Part shown: piece by piece, positions 1 to 7,952 of the stretch
Position numbering within the stretch: the first letter of the stretch is position 1
How the letters are laid out: each line of letters begins with the position of its first letter
Source: Athalassotoga sp049965695
GTDB taxonomy: Bacteria > Thermotogota > Thermotogae > Mesoaciditogales > Mesoaciditogaceae
NCBI RefSeq assembly: GCF_049965695.1
Contig: NZ_JBMFWB010000006.1
Location: 1 to 64,000 of the forward strand
Direction: 5' to 3'
Length of the DNA: 64,000 bases
Notes under the pieces: generated by a model
The model's database searches: none
Told to the model about the DNA's origin: nothing
The model's input: only the letters and a program-made list of their open reading frames with translations
Program-made: the position numbers and the translations under genes

Positions 1-354
1 TTCGTGGATCAAGTCAATTATGGTCACGGGTGGTTTATTCCAACGGCAAATGGAAATTCTTCAAAATTGCTTGATAATCCGTATTCCGCACTTGTCTTTT
101 ACGTCAAAGGCAGTAATCCATCGATGAATTTCAAAATAGAGTTAAAAAGTCCAAACAACGGCGTGGAATATTATTACGTTGATGCCGGCACAAAGTGGAC
201 AAAAGTCGTTGTACCTTTCAGCAAAATGTCAGTTTACACGTGGACAAAGCCTGTGGACTTTTCAAGATTGATTCAGATGACTTTTGTTTTTGAAAATAAC
301 GTCGACAGCATCAAAGAAGGCACCATATACGTTGCGCGGATAGGCTTTTCTTAG
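1..354 (+). CDS. C-terminal part of a probable carbohydrate-binding (CBM11/CIA30-like) protein, truncated by the window edge
   Basis: The reading frame is open at the left edge and ends with TAG at 352-354, so only the last ~117 codons are visible. The fragment has the alternating hydrophobic/aromatic pattern of a beta-sandwich: a segment like YSALVFYVKG, then FKIELKSPNNGVEYYYVD, then TKWTKVVVPFSKM, and a final strand GTIYVARIGF. This resembles the jelly-roll carbohydrate-binding modules found at the end of secreted glycanases (CBM11/CIA30-like). No catalytic domain is visible. The GTG at position 4 is probably internal rather than a true start. The binding role is inferred from fold-like pattern only. 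Confidence 0.45.
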   Translation, partial: FVDQVNYGHGWFIPTANGNSSKLLDNPYSALVFYVKGSNPSMNFKIELKSPNNGVEYYYVDAGTKWTKVVVPFSKMSVYTWTKPVDFSRLIQMTFVFENNVDSIKEGTIYVARIGFS

Positions 355-388
355 TTAAAAAATAACAAAAAAGACATCAAATATAAAT

Positions 389-416
389 TTGAACATAACG
401 TTTAATGTTATACAAT
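389..416 (+). promoter_or_regulatory. Sigma-A-type promoter of the lysine operon
   Basis: TTGAAC (389-394) and TACAAT (411-416) are separated by 16 nt in an AT-rich gap. Transcription would start near 423 and give a leader of about 185 nt before dapF. The leader contains a Lys-rich short ORF and a terminator, which makes this a sensible place for the operon promoter. Confidence 0.5.
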
Positions 417-460
417 CACTTTAAAAGTGTTGAAATTTTGTCGGCTAAAAGGTGATATCG

Positions 461-529
461 GTGAACTTTTGTGATTTCTTAAAAAATAAAAAGTACGTCA
501 AGTGTCCGCCCGGTGGAGCGGTACTTTGA
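461..529 (+). CDS. Lys-rich leader peptide of the dap/lys operon (22 codons)
   Basis: A GTG codon at 461 is preceded by a good ribosome site (AAAGGTGAT, 448-456) and opens a 22-codon frame ending with TGA at 527-529. Its centre is LKNKKYVK, with Lys codons at 482, 488, 491 and 500: four Lys in seven codons. It sits between the operon promoter and an intrinsic terminator, in front of lysine biosynthesis genes. That is the arrangement expected of an attenuation leader peptide, whose translation speed reports charged tRNA-Lys. No homology is claimed; the case rests on position, codon content and the overlapping RNA structures. Confidence 0.6.
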   Translation: MNFCDFLKNKKYVKCPPGGAVL

Positions 530-561
530 TCGTACCTTGATATATTCCCGATCCACCGGGC
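491..561 (+). promoter_or_regulatory. Putative antiterminator of the lysine operon leader
   Basis: Bases 508-517 (GCCCGGTGGA) pair perfectly with 552-561 (TCCACCGGGC). Inside this helix lies a small hairpin 520-524/532-536 (GGTAC/GTACC). The 3' arm takes bases 559-561, which belong to the foot of the downstream terminator, so the two structures compete. A ribosome paused at the Lys codons 482-493 leaves 508-561 free to form this helix (read-through). A ribosome that reaches the stop codon at 527 covers it, so the terminator forms. Bases 491-496 can also pair with 521-526, giving a further alternative. Confidence 0.5.
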
Positions 562-586
562 CACATCTGAAAGATGTGGCCTTTTT
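559..586 (+). terminator. Intrinsic terminator in the lysine operon leader
   Basis: GGCCACATCT (559-568) pairs with AGATGTGGCC (572-581) around a three-base loop and is followed by TTTTT (582-586). It lies 23 nt upstream of the dapF start and its own ribosome site (AAGGAG, 595-600), so it must be bypassed for the operon to be expressed. Confidence 0.8.
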
Positions 587-608
587 CATTTAAGAAGGAG
601 ATGAAAAG

Positions 609-1316
609 ATGGAAATATCTTATTACACGGCAACGGGAAATTCATTTGTAATGTACGATTCTGTTGGGAAAACATTAACCTATGAAGAAAAAAGCGACCT
701 TGTTTTAAAAAATGTCGGAGATCGGGACGGAATGATCTTTGTTGAGAAGAAAGACAAATTTTTCATGGATTATTTCAACAGAGATGGGCAAAGAGCTGAA
801 TTTTGCGGAAATGGTGCGAGAAGTTTTGTCAAATATCTTCATGATGCCGGATACATAAAAGAAAACGTCCTTTTCGATTCTTTTGCTGGGCAGGTTGAAG
901 GCCATCTTGTTGATGGTGAAATCATGATCAAGATGCCAAAGATAAGAACGGATGATAAATTGGGATCTGTTGCAGGTCATTACGTGGTTGTCGGGGTGCC
1001 TCATTACGTCATTTTTGTTGACGATGTCAAAAATGTGGATGTTAAAAAGTTGGGATTTAGACTGAGAAATGAACTTGATGCCAACATTGACTTTGTTGAG
1101 ATTAAAGATCACGAAATAGAGATGAGAACTTACGAGCGAGGCGTTGAAGGCGAAACAAAAGCGTGCGGTACAGGTGCAACGGCAAGCGCTTACGTTTCAA
1201 GAATAACACAACGATGGCATGTACAAAAGATCAACGTGTCAGTTCCCGGCGGAAATTTAAAGGTAATTTTTAAAGGAAAAGATGTATACCTTCAAGGAGG
1301 TGTTGATAATGTTTAG
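609..1316 (+). CDS. dapF: Diaminopimelate epimerase
   Basis: Converts LL- to meso-2,6-diaminopimelate, the last shared step before lysine and peptidoglycan crosslinks. The two active-site cysteines are present in their usual settings: C66 in CGNGARSF and C186 in KACGTGATAS; the N-terminal TGNSFV motif is also there. At 235 residues it is shorter than the common 265-280, a compact form. ATG at 609 has the ribosome site AAGGAG 8 nt upstream. It is the first gene of the operon, directly after the attenuator, and its end overlaps the dapA start by 8 nt, suggesting translational coupling. Confidence 0.93.
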   Translation: MEISYYTATGNSFVMYDSVGKTLTYEEKSDLVLKNVGDRDGMIFVEKKDKFFMDYFNRDGQRAEFCGNGARSFVKYLHDAGYIKENVLFDSFAGQVEGHLVDGEIMIKMPKIRTDDKLGSVAGHYVVVGVPHYVIFVDDVKNVDVKKLGFRLRNELDANIDFVEIKDHEIEMRTYERGVEGETKACGTGATASAYVSRITQRWHVQKINVSVPGGNLKVIFKGKDVYLQGGVDNV

Positions 1317-2205
1317 AGGAGTTGGAACGGCAATTGTAACGCCATTTAAAGCAGGAGAAATTGATTTTAAAAGTTACGATCGATTGGTGAAATTTCAGAT
1401 CGATAACGGAGTAAGCGCGATATTTGTACTCGGAACTACAGGAGAATCTCCAACCGTTGAGTTGGACGAAAGCGCAAAGTTGATAGACAGAACTGTTGAG
1501 TTATGTCATGACCGTGCCGAGGTTATAGCCGGTGCCGGAACGAATAGCACCAAAAAGGCTCTTGAACTTGTAAAACATGCCGAAATGCACGGCGCTAACG
1601 GTGTACTTGTCGTGACTCCTTATTACAACAAGCCAACACAAAAAGGGCTTTACGAACATTACAAATACATCTCCGAGCGTACGTCTTTGAACATCGTCAT
1701 CTACAACGTTCCGGGAAGAACGGGAGTTAACATTTTGCCAGAAACAGTTTACAAGATAGCATCCGATTGCAAAAACGTAAGGGGCCTTAAAGAGGCAAAT
1801 GCAGATATAAACCAGGTTGATATGGATATGTTGGCGCTCAGAAGCATAAATGATTTCAGAATTTATTCCGGTAACGATGATTCCGCATTTCATCTGCTTT
1901 GCTCCGGCGGCGATGGCGTTGTGTCCGTTGCATCTAATGTCATTCCAAAGGAAATGTCGGAGATGTGTAAATTTGTCTTTGACGGAGAAGTAGAAAAGGC
2001 AAGAGAAATTCATTTGAGATTTTTTAACTTCTTCAAAGCGCTTTTCGTTGAATCCAATCCCATACCCGTCAAGGCTGCGCTGGAGATAAAAGGATTCATA
2101 AAAAATGAATTGAGGCTTCCGCTTGTTACGGCCAGCGATAAAACGATTGAAACCTTAAAAGATGCGATGAAAAGGTCCGGTATAGCAGACAGCGAGGTAG
2201 CGTGA
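1309..2205 (+). CDS. dapA: 4-hydroxy-tetrahydrodipicolinate synthase
   Basis: Condenses pyruvate with aspartate semialdehyde, the first committed step to lysine. Seen in the sequence: the GTTGE loop (residues 42-46), Tyr132 in IYNVPGRTG and the Schiff-base Lys161 in GLKEAN, in a TIM-barrel protein of 298 residues. I start at ATG 1309, because AAGGAGG lies 8 nt upstream (1294-1300) and the protein then begins MFRGVGTAIVTPF as in the family; the in-frame ATG 27 nt earlier has no good ribosome site. A second DapA-family gene at 42918-43802 begins almost identically but sits in a catabolic operon. Confidence 0.95.
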   Translation: MFRGVGTAIVTPFKAGEIDFKSYDRLVKFQIDNGVSAIFVLGTTGESPTVELDESAKLIDRTVELCHDRAEVIAGAGTNSTKKALELVKHAEMHGANGVLVVTPYYNKPTQKGLYEHYKYISERTSLNIVIYNVPGRTGVNILPETVYKIASDCKNVRGLKEANADINQVDMDMLALRSINDFRIYSGNDDSAFHLLCSGGDGVVSVASNVIPKEMSEMCKFVFDGEVEKAREIHLRFFNFFKALFVESNPIPVKAALEIKGFIKNELRLPLVTASDKTIETLKDAMKRSGIADSEVA

Positions 2206-2855
2206 TGAAATTCGGTATAATGGGATTTTCAGGCAAAATGGGCAAAGAGATCGTCGAGACTTTTCAAGAATCAGGTCATACACCTGTTTTAAAAGTAGAT
2301 GACAGTCATGAAGTCATGGATGGTGTACCGGAAATTATGATGGATTTTTCAAGGCCTGAGGCTTTAGACAGAACCTTAAAAATTTGCGAAACTTACAGTT
2401 GTCCGCTTGTCATAGGCACGACAGGTTTCGGAGAAAAAGAAATGGCAAAATTAAAGGCGCTTTCCAAGCATGTGGGTATTGTACAGTCTTACAATTTTTC
2501 GATCGGAATAAACGTCATGCTTGAAGTGATCAAAAATATTTCGCCGTCTCTTTCGGAATGGGATGTAGAAATAATCGAAATGCATCATTCCACCAAAAAA
2601 GACAAGCCATCCGGAACGGCTATCATGATAAAGGATCTTTTAAAAGATGCACCCGTACATTCTCTCAGAATAGGAGGATTACCCGGCGATCATAAGGTTA
2701 TCTTCGCAAACGGTGGCGAGGTACTTGAGATATCTCACAGGGCAATTTCAAGAAAAGCCTTTGCAATAGGGGCTTTAAAGGCTGCGGAATGGATTATGGA
2801 TAAAAAACCAAATTTTTATACTTTTTCAGACGTAATGCATTCGAAGAGAGCGTGA
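2205..2855 (+). CDS. dapB: 4-hydroxy-tetrahydrodipicolinate reductase
   Basis: NAD(P)H-dependent reductase following DapA. The N-terminal nucleotide-binding stretch GIMGFSGKMGKEI and the family signature EMHHSTKKDKPSGTA are present, with His-His and Lys in the catalytic loop. At 216 residues it is the short form (many DapB have ~265). ATG 2205 overlaps the dapA stop (TGATG); an alternative GTG at 2202 would add one residue. The next gene starts 4 nt after its stop. Confidence 0.94.
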   Translation: MKFGIMGFSGKMGKEIVETFQESGHTPVLKVDDSHEVMDGVPEIMMDFSRPEALDRTLKICETYSCPLVIGTTGFGEKEMAKLKALSKHVGIVQSYNFSIGINVMLEVIKNISPSLSEWDVEIIEMHHSTKKDKPSGTAIMIKDLLKDAPVHSLRIGGLPGDHKVIFANGGEVLEISHRAISRKAFAIGALKAAEWIMDKKPNFYTFSDVMHSKRA

Positions 2856-2859
2856 TAAG

Positions 2860-3564
2860 ATGAAAACTGAAGATGTCATAAACCTTATCTCAACGTCTAA
2901 AAAGAAAACACCCGTTGAGGTTTTCTTGAAAGGCGAGATGGAAAAGATAAACTTTGAAGACGTTGAATTTTTCGGCGATGAAAAATTTGGCGTCATTTTC
3001 GGAGAATACGAAGATGTCATGAAAATACTCAAAGATAACGTGGATCATGTGCTGGATTATCACGTGAAGATAGTCGCAAGAAATTCAGCCATTCCTCTTG
3101 CGGATCTTTCGAAATACAACGCACGCATAGAGCCGGGTGCTGTGATTCGAGACATGGTCGAGATCGAAGACGGTGCCGTTGTCATGATGGGAGCCGTCAT
3201 AAACATAGGATCGAAAATAGGATCCAAAACGATGATCGATATGAATGCAGTGATCGGGGGAAGGGCTGTTATCGGGAAAAATTGTCACATCGGAGCCGGT
3301 GCCGTGATCTCAGGCGTAATTGAACCGCCAAGTGCCGTGCCGGTGACAATTGAAGATGATGTACTCGTTGGGGCCAACGCGGTTGTGCTGGAAGGTGTAC
3401 ACGTTGGAAAGGGAAGTGTGATTGCCGCAGGGGCAATTGTAATAGAAAATGTGCCAGAGTATACCGTTGTCGCAGGTGTACCCGCGCGAATCGTGAAAAA
3501 GGTTGACGAAAAGACAAAATCGAAGACTCAGATAATCGAAAGTCTTAGAGATCTTGGAAGGTGA
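2860..3564 (+). CDS. dapH: Tetrahydrodipicolinate N-acetyltransferase
   Basis: Acetyl-CoA-dependent acylation of tetrahydrodipicolinate, which defines the N-acetyl branch of the diaminopimelate pathway. The ~85-residue N-terminal domain is followed by left-handed beta-helix hexapeptide repeats (for example AVVMMGAVINIGSKIG, AVIGKNCHIGAGAVISG, VLVGANAVVLEGVHVG) and the end VAGVPARIVKKVD. 234 residues, the usual DapH size. The acetyl rather than succinyl branch is also supported by the aminotransferase and the M20 deacetylase downstream in the same operon. Confidence 0.92.
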   Translation: MKTEDVINLISTSKKKTPVEVFLKGEMEKINFEDVEFFGDEKFGVIFGEYEDVMKILKDNVDHVLDYHVKIVARNSAIPLADLSKYNARIEPGAVIRDMVEIEDGAVVMMGAVINIGSKIGSKTMIDMNAVIGGRAVIGKNCHIGAGAVISGVIEPPSAVPVTIEDDVLVGANAVVLEGVHVGKGSVIAAGAIVIENVPEYTVVAGVPARIVKKVDEKTKSKTQIIESLRDLGR

Positions 3565-3568
3565 GTAA

Positions 3569-4768
3569 ATGAACTTAGTCGTCCAAAAATACGGTGGATC
3601 CTCTGTGGCCGATACGCAAAGGATAAAAAACGTTGCCAGAAGAATAAAAAGAAAAATTGAAGATGGGTACAAAGTTGTGGTGGTGGTATCGGCGATGGGT
3701 AAAACCACGGATAATTTGATCTCTCTTGCGAAGTCCCTAAGTAATAACCCTAACCCAAGAGAAATGGACATGTTGCTTTCAACGGGAGAACAAATCTCGA
3801 TAGCACTTTTATCGATTGCACTTGAAGAAATCGGCATACAGGCAAAATCTTTTAACGCTTTTCAACTTAACATAAAAACAACAGATCAACATACCAAAGC
3901 ACGCATAAAAGACATAGATGATAACGTGATTTCAGAGGCACTGAGAGATCGCGATGCGATAATTGTCGCTGGCTTTCAGGGAATAGATGAGTTTCAGGAT
4001 GTAACGACGCTCGGAAGAGGAGGATCTGATACAACGGCCGTTGCACTTGCCGCAAAACTAAAATCTCTATGTGAGATATACAGCGATGTTGACGGAATAT
4101 ACACCTGTGATCCTAAAGTTTATCCCCCAGCAAAAAAGATCACCTATGTAACTTACGATGACATGTTAGAGATGGCATCATTAGGTGCGAAGGTGTTGCA
4201 TTCGAGAGCGGTCGAAATAGCAAAAAAATACGGCGTGAAAGTTTATTGTGCTTCATCTTTCACAGATATGGAGGGAACTTACGTGGTAAACAAATTACCT
4301 GAATGGCTCGAAGAGCCGGTTGTAACCGGATCAACGATTGAAAACGGACAAACGAAGATAACCATTTCGGATCTTCCGGATGATAATGAAACGATATCAA
4401 AAATCTTCAACAAACTTTCTGACATGGGGATCAACGTCGATATGATATCTTTTTTTGCGGAAGGCAAAAAATTGCACCTTTCTTTTACAATAGTCGAAGA
4501 TCACAAGGATTCAATAATAAAATCTCTCGAAAAAATTTTGGGAGAGGGTGTTTTAATTTCAAACGACGGTCAGTATTCTAAAATTTCAATAGTCGGTGTC
4601 GGAATGAGATCAAGCCCGGGAGTCGCGGCAAGATTTTTCTCTCTGCTGTCAAAATCAGGCATTAAACCGGCGCTTGTTACGACGTCTGAGATAAAGATAT
4701 CATGTCTTGTTGAACCTGAAAAATCGCAGGAAATTCTAAGAACGATAGCAAAAGAATTCGATCTTTAG
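3569..4768 (+). CDS. lysC: Aspartate kinase
   Basis: Phosphorylates aspartate, the entry point to lysine, threonine and methionine. KYGGSSVAD at residues 7-15 and the kinase-domain stretch TLGRGGSDTTAVALAA are diagnostic. After about residue 260 come two ACT-type regulatory segments (TKITISDLPDDNETISKIFNKL; ISIVGVGMRSSPGVAARFFSLL), so feedback control by an amino acid is expected. 399 residues. The start lies 4 nt after dapH. The gene for the next enzyme, aspartate-semialdehyde dehydrogenase, is not in this window. Confidence 0.94.
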   Translation: MNLVVQKYGGSSVADTQRIKNVARRIKRKIEDGYKVVVVVSAMGKTTDNLISLAKSLSNNPNPREMDMLLSTGEQISIALLSIALEEIGIQAKSFNAFQLNIKTTDQHTKARIKDIDDNVISEALRDRDAIIVAGFQGIDEFQDVTTLGRGGSDTTAVALAAKLKSLCEIYSDVDGIYTCDPKVYPPAKKITYVTYDDMLEMASLGAKVLHSRAVEIAKKYGVKVYCASSFTDMEGTYVVNKLPEWLEEPVVTGSTIENGQTKITISDLPDDNETISKIFNKLSDMGINVDMISFFAEGKKLHLSFTIVEDHKDSIIKSLEKILGEGVLISNDGQYSKISIVGVGMRSSPGVAARFFSLLSKSGIKPALVTTSEIKISCLVEPEKSQEILRTIAKEFDL

Positions 4769-4778
4769 GAGGGTCAGG

Positions 4779-5930
4779 ATGAACGATGAATTTTTGCTTC
4801 CAATTTACAGTCCGTTTCCTTTACAAATTTCTCATGCAAAAGGGATATACATGTGGGATGTCTCCGGAAAAAAATACATAGACACGTTTTCCGGAATTGG
4901 TGTTTTAGCCTTCGGTCATTCGGATGATGACGTAAAAGATGCCATGAAAAAGAAGATCGATAATTACGCGCATATTTCGAATTATTTTCTCGATCCAGAT
5001 GCAATTGAAGTCGCAAAAGCGATAGTCGAAAGAACGGGACAAACCGGAAAAGTTTACTTCGGTAATTCAGGAGCAGAGGCAAACGAAGCGGCACTGAAGG
5101 CGATTAAAAAAAGGAATGGCAGGATAATTTCATTCACAGGCAATTTTCATGGAAGAACTCTCGGGTCCCTTTCATTGACGGGGTTTGAAAAACTCAGAAA
5201 TCCTTTTGAACCGCTTGTCGAAAACGTGACATTTTTGCCTTTTGGAGATGTTAAATCCTTTGAACAGGTAATGAAAAAAGATGGTTCAGAGATTTCAGCC
5301 GTTTTTCTTGAAACTTTGCTTGGCAGCGGAGGACTCAAAACCATAACGAAAGAGTTCGCCGATGTCTTGATGACATTCAAAGAAAAATACGGATTCATGC
5401 TTGTTGCCGATGAAGTTCAGGCGGGCATGGGCAGAACTGGCAGATTTTACGCATACCAGCACTTTGAAAATTTAAAGCCTGACATCGTAACGCTTGCAAA
5501 ATCGATAGGAGGAGGGCTTCCACTCTCTGCAACGATCTTTCTCGAAAAAAATGCAGACGTTTTTAAAGCCGGAGATCACGGATCCACATTCGCTCCAAGT
5601 CCTGTTGCATTAGCGGCCTCTAAAGTCATTCTTTCAAAACTCACGGATAAATTCATCGAGGAAGTCGAAAGAAAAGGAAATTATTTCAGAGATCGACTCA
5701 GATCAATTCGAAGCAACAAAATAAAAGAAGTAAGGGGAATGGGACTTATGATCGGAGTTGAACTTTATGCCGGTGGTGCTGATGTGCTTAAAGCCGGACT
5801 GAAAAATGATCTCCTACTCAACGTTGTGGGTGGAAATACAGTCAGATTTCTTCCGGCACTTAACGTAACGTTCGAAGAAATCGATGAGATCGTTGACAGA
5901 TTCGAAAAAACCCTTGAAAGGATAGATTGA
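4779..5930 (+). CDS. Class III aminotransferase, probably N-acetyl-diaminopimelate aminotransferase
   Basis: PLP-dependent aminotransferase of the acetylornithine (ArgD) type: GNSGAEANEAALKA (residues 95-108), NFHGRTLGSLSLTG, the PLP-binding Asp in VADEVQAGMGRTG (D211) and the Schiff-base Lys241 in LAKSIGGGLPL. By family alone this could be acetylornithine aminotransferase. Its place between lysC and the M20 deacetylase, 10 nt after lysC with AGGAGG in front, points to the N-acetyl-2-amino-6-oxopimelate step. Dual use in arginine synthesis is possible. 383 residues, full length. Confidence 0.82.
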   Translation: MNDEFLLPIYSPFPLQISHAKGIYMWDVSGKKYIDTFSGIGVLAFGHSDDDVKDAMKKKIDNYAHISNYFLDPDAIEVAKAIVERTGQTGKVYFGNSGAEANEAALKAIKKRNGRIISFTGNFHGRTLGSLSLTGFEKLRNPFEPLVENVTFLPFGDVKSFEQVMKKDGSEISAVFLETLLGSGGLKTITKEFADVLMTFKEKYGFMLVADEVQAGMGRTGRFYAYQHFENLKPDIVTLAKSIGGGLPLSATIFLEKNADVFKAGDHGSTFAPSPVALAASKVILSKLTDKFIEEVERKGNYFRDRLRSIRSNKIKEVRGMGLMIGVELYAGGADVLKAGLKNDLLLNVVGGNTVRFLPALNVTFEEIDEIVDRFEKTLERID

Positions 5931-5931
5931 A

Positions 5932-7032
5932 ATGGATGGAATCGAGTTAAGACATATAATTCACCAAAATCCGGAACTTTCATTCGAAGAGCATGAAACG
6001 CAAAAAGTACTCAAAAGTGCGATAGAAGACCTTGGCTCCAAAGCATATCCCGTTGCCAAAACGGGTTTAATCGTGCCCATAGCGAACGATAAAGATGAAC
6101 CTTACGTGCTTTTAAGATCGGATATGGATGCTTTGCCGATAAAAGAACAAACGGAATGGGAATATGCCTCAAAAAACGGGTACATGCACGCCTGCGGTCA
6201 CGACGTGCATATGGCCGTCATGTATGAAACTTTAAAAAGTATTTTAAAAGAAAAGGTAAAAGGTAATTTCATTTTCGTATTTCAGCCGGCAGAAGAAAGC
6301 GGAGGCGGAGCGGCACACGTTATTGAAGAAATAAAAAATCTTTACAAGATAAAATGTGCGATAGCAGAACATGTTACGGACGAATACGAATTTGGCACCT
6401 TAGCCTGCAGGCCTGGCATATTATTTGCCTCCGCAACGGAGATAAACCTTACATTCAAAGGTAAAGCGGCACATATAGCCTTTTACAAAAACGGCATAGA
6501 CGCAATCATGACAGGCACGGATTTTCTGACTCAATTCTATAAGGTTAACTTTGAATCAAAAGTGCTTGCCGGTTTCGGAAAAGTTTTCGGCGGAAATGCG
6601 AGAAACATAGTCGCCGACACTTTTGAACTGCAGGGAACTATAAGAAGTGAATCTCTTGAAAAAACCCAAAATGTCATCGATAAAATTTCGGAGATGGCGG
6701 GTAAATCCTGCGATAAAATTGGAGCAACTTTTTCTTTGAGAAAGGGAAGCGTTTATCCTCAGGTCAGAGTTGACGAAAAGATGTTTCAATCATTTGAAAA
6801 GACAATTTCAAAAAGTGACTTTAAACTCGATCTGTGTGATATGAAATACACGGGTGAGGATTTTGGCTTTTTTTCTCTCGAATATCCGTCACTCATGTTT
6901 TGGGCCGGCACTTTTACGGGTAAAAACAAAGCGGGACTTCATAATCCGCTATTCTTGCCGGACGATAAGATTATTGAACCGCTTGCAAAATTCATATCTT
7001 TCTACGTCAAGAATTTACTTGGCTTAAAGTAG
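5932..7032 (+). CDS. M20-family amidohydrolase, probably N-acetyldiaminopimelate deacetylase
   Basis: Removes the acetyl group from N-acetyl-LL-diaminopimelate in the acetylase branch. It is an M20/IAA-amidohydrolase-like metal peptidase: SDMDALPI (residues 64-70), the metal-binding MHACGHDVHMA with C88 and H90, FQPAEESGGGA with the catalytic Glu pair, and a C-terminal GEDFGFFS. 366 residues. It starts 1 nt after the aminotransferase stop and closes the lysine operon. Its last 26 bases overlap the convergent RidA gene. Substrate is inferred from context. Confidence 0.84.
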   Translation: MDGIELRHIIHQNPELSFEEHETQKVLKSAIEDLGSKAYPVAKTGLIVPIANDKDEPYVLLRSDMDALPIKEQTEWEYASKNGYMHACGHDVHMAVMYETLKSILKEKVKGNFIFVFQPAEESGGGAAHVIEEIKNLYKIKCAIAEHVTDEYEFGTLACRPGILFASATEINLTFKGKAAHIAFYKNGIDAIMTGTDFLTQFYKVNFESKVLAGFGKVFGGNARNIVADTFELQGTIRSESLEKTQNVIDKISEMAGKSCDKIGATFSLRKGSVYPQVRVDEKMFQSFEKTISKSDFKLDLCDMKYTGEDFGFFSLEYPSLMFWAGTFTGKNKAGLHNPLFLPDDKIIEPLAKFISFYVKNLLGLK

Positions 7033-7396
7033 ATATCAACTCGATTTCTATATCTGCATTTCTGGGAAGATTTGAAACTTCGACAAAAGATCTCGCAGGC
7101 TTCGAATTGCCGAAATATCTTTCGTAAACGGCGTTCACACGGTTGAAATTTCCAATGTCTTTGACAAAAACGGTAACCTTTACAACGGATTCGAGATTCG
7201 ACCCCGCGGTTTCAAGAATTGATTTGATATTTTCGAAGATACGAACCGTTTTTTGATCGATTTCGCCGTCTATCAAATTTCCATTCGCGGGATCTATCGG
7301 AAGTTGTCCTGAAACAAAGACAAAATTACCCGCAACGACGGCCTGCGAATAAGGGCCTATTGCCTTCGGAGCCTTATCTGTTGAGATGTATTTCAT
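7007..7396 (-). CDS. ridA: RidA/YjgF family enamine/imine deaminase
   Basis: Hydrolyses reactive enamine/imine intermediates released by PLP enzymes. The protein begins MKYISTDKAPKAIGPYSQAV and carries FVFVSGQLPIDP and VVKVTVFVKDIGNFNRVN, all typical. I use ATG at 7396: it has GGAGG 8 nt upstream and overlaps the stop of the preceding GNAT gene (ATGA); the longer frame from 7411 would put the start inside the ribosome site. 129 residues, family length, with a few extra residues at the C-terminus that run into the end of the convergent deacetylase gene. Confidence 0.93.
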   Translation of the reverse strand: MKYISTDKAPKAIGPYSQAVVAGNFVFVSGQLPIDPANGNLIDGEIDQKTVRIFENIKSILETAGSNLESVVKVTVFVKDIGNFNRVNAVYERYFGNSKPARSFVEVSNLPRNADIEIELISTLSQVNS

Positions 7397-7941
7397 GAAC
7401 TCATCCTCCATTCTTCTTTCAAAATACCCATGATGATCTCATCATGATACTTGCCTTCTCTGAAAACTTGAGATCTTAGCGTACCTTCAATTTTAAACCC
7501 AACTTTTTGGTAAGATTTTATGGCACGATCGTTAAAAGCATAAACGTGAAGCATTGTTTTGTGAATGTTCATCTCTAAAAATATGAAATTCACAAGCACT
7601 CTCATGGCATCGGTGCCATATCCCTGAGAAAGAAAAGGCTTGCCCAAAAAAATTCCCACCGTCGCAACGCTGTTTTTCCAATCGAGATTGTTTACTCCAC
7701 AGCCTCCGATATACTGTCCATCTGATATTCTTTCTATCGCAAAACTGTAACGTTCCGGATTTTTTGCGGATAATTCCTGGTACCATTTTTCTTCCTCTTC
7801 GAATTTCCAAGGGAATGGAACCCCAGGATCAAGATATTTTTTCACATCCCAGTCGTTTACGTATTCCCATGTAAGTGAGAGATCATCTTTGTGATATTCT
7901 CTCAATCTCACAAAGTTCCCATAAAAAATGTTTTTGGTCAT
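7393..7941 (-). CDS. GNAT-family N-acetyltransferase, RimJ/RimL type
   Basis: Fold and motifs match RimJ/RimL-like acetyltransferases: GNFVRLREYHKDD at the N-terminus, then the acetyl-CoA loop region VGIFLGKPFLSQGYGTDAMRVLVNFIF, and the C-terminal HVYAFNDRAIKSYQKVGFKIEGTLR. The acceptor (protein N-terminus, antibiotic or small amine) cannot be told from sequence. ATG at 7941 is preceded by AAGGGGTG; the in-frame TTG 15 nt upstream is less likely. 182 residues. It is coupled to ridA by a 4-nt overlap and lies 11 nt after an acyltransferase-3 gene, so the three probably form an operon. Confidence 0.85.
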   Translation of the reverse strand: MTKNIFYGNFVRLREYHKDDLSLTWEYVNDWDVKKYLDPGVPFPWKFEEEEKWYQELSAKNPERYSFAIERISDGQYIGGCGVNNLDWKNSVATVGIFLGKPFLSQGYGTDAMRVLVNFIFLEMNIHKTMLHVYAFNDRAIKSYQKVGFKIEGTLRSQVFREGKYHDEIIMGILKEEWRMSS

Positions 7942-7952
7942 TTTGCACCCCT

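Noticed and set aside
423..600. Lysine riboswitch (L-box) or T-box in the leader of dapF
   Set aside because: I looked for the conserved L-box core and for the T-box AGGGTGGnACCGCG element. GGTGGAGCGG at 512-521 is only superficially similar and is fully explained as the 5' arm of the antiterminator inside the Lys-rich leader ORF.
1501..2013. 170-codon minus-strand open frame within dapA
   Set aside because: Pure antisense shadow of a strongly conserved gene; Cys/His/Arg-rich product with no domain and no ribosome site.
3310..3837. 175-codon minus-strand frame across dapH/lysC
   Set aside because: Spans the junction of two certain genes on the other strand and encodes low-complexity sequence.
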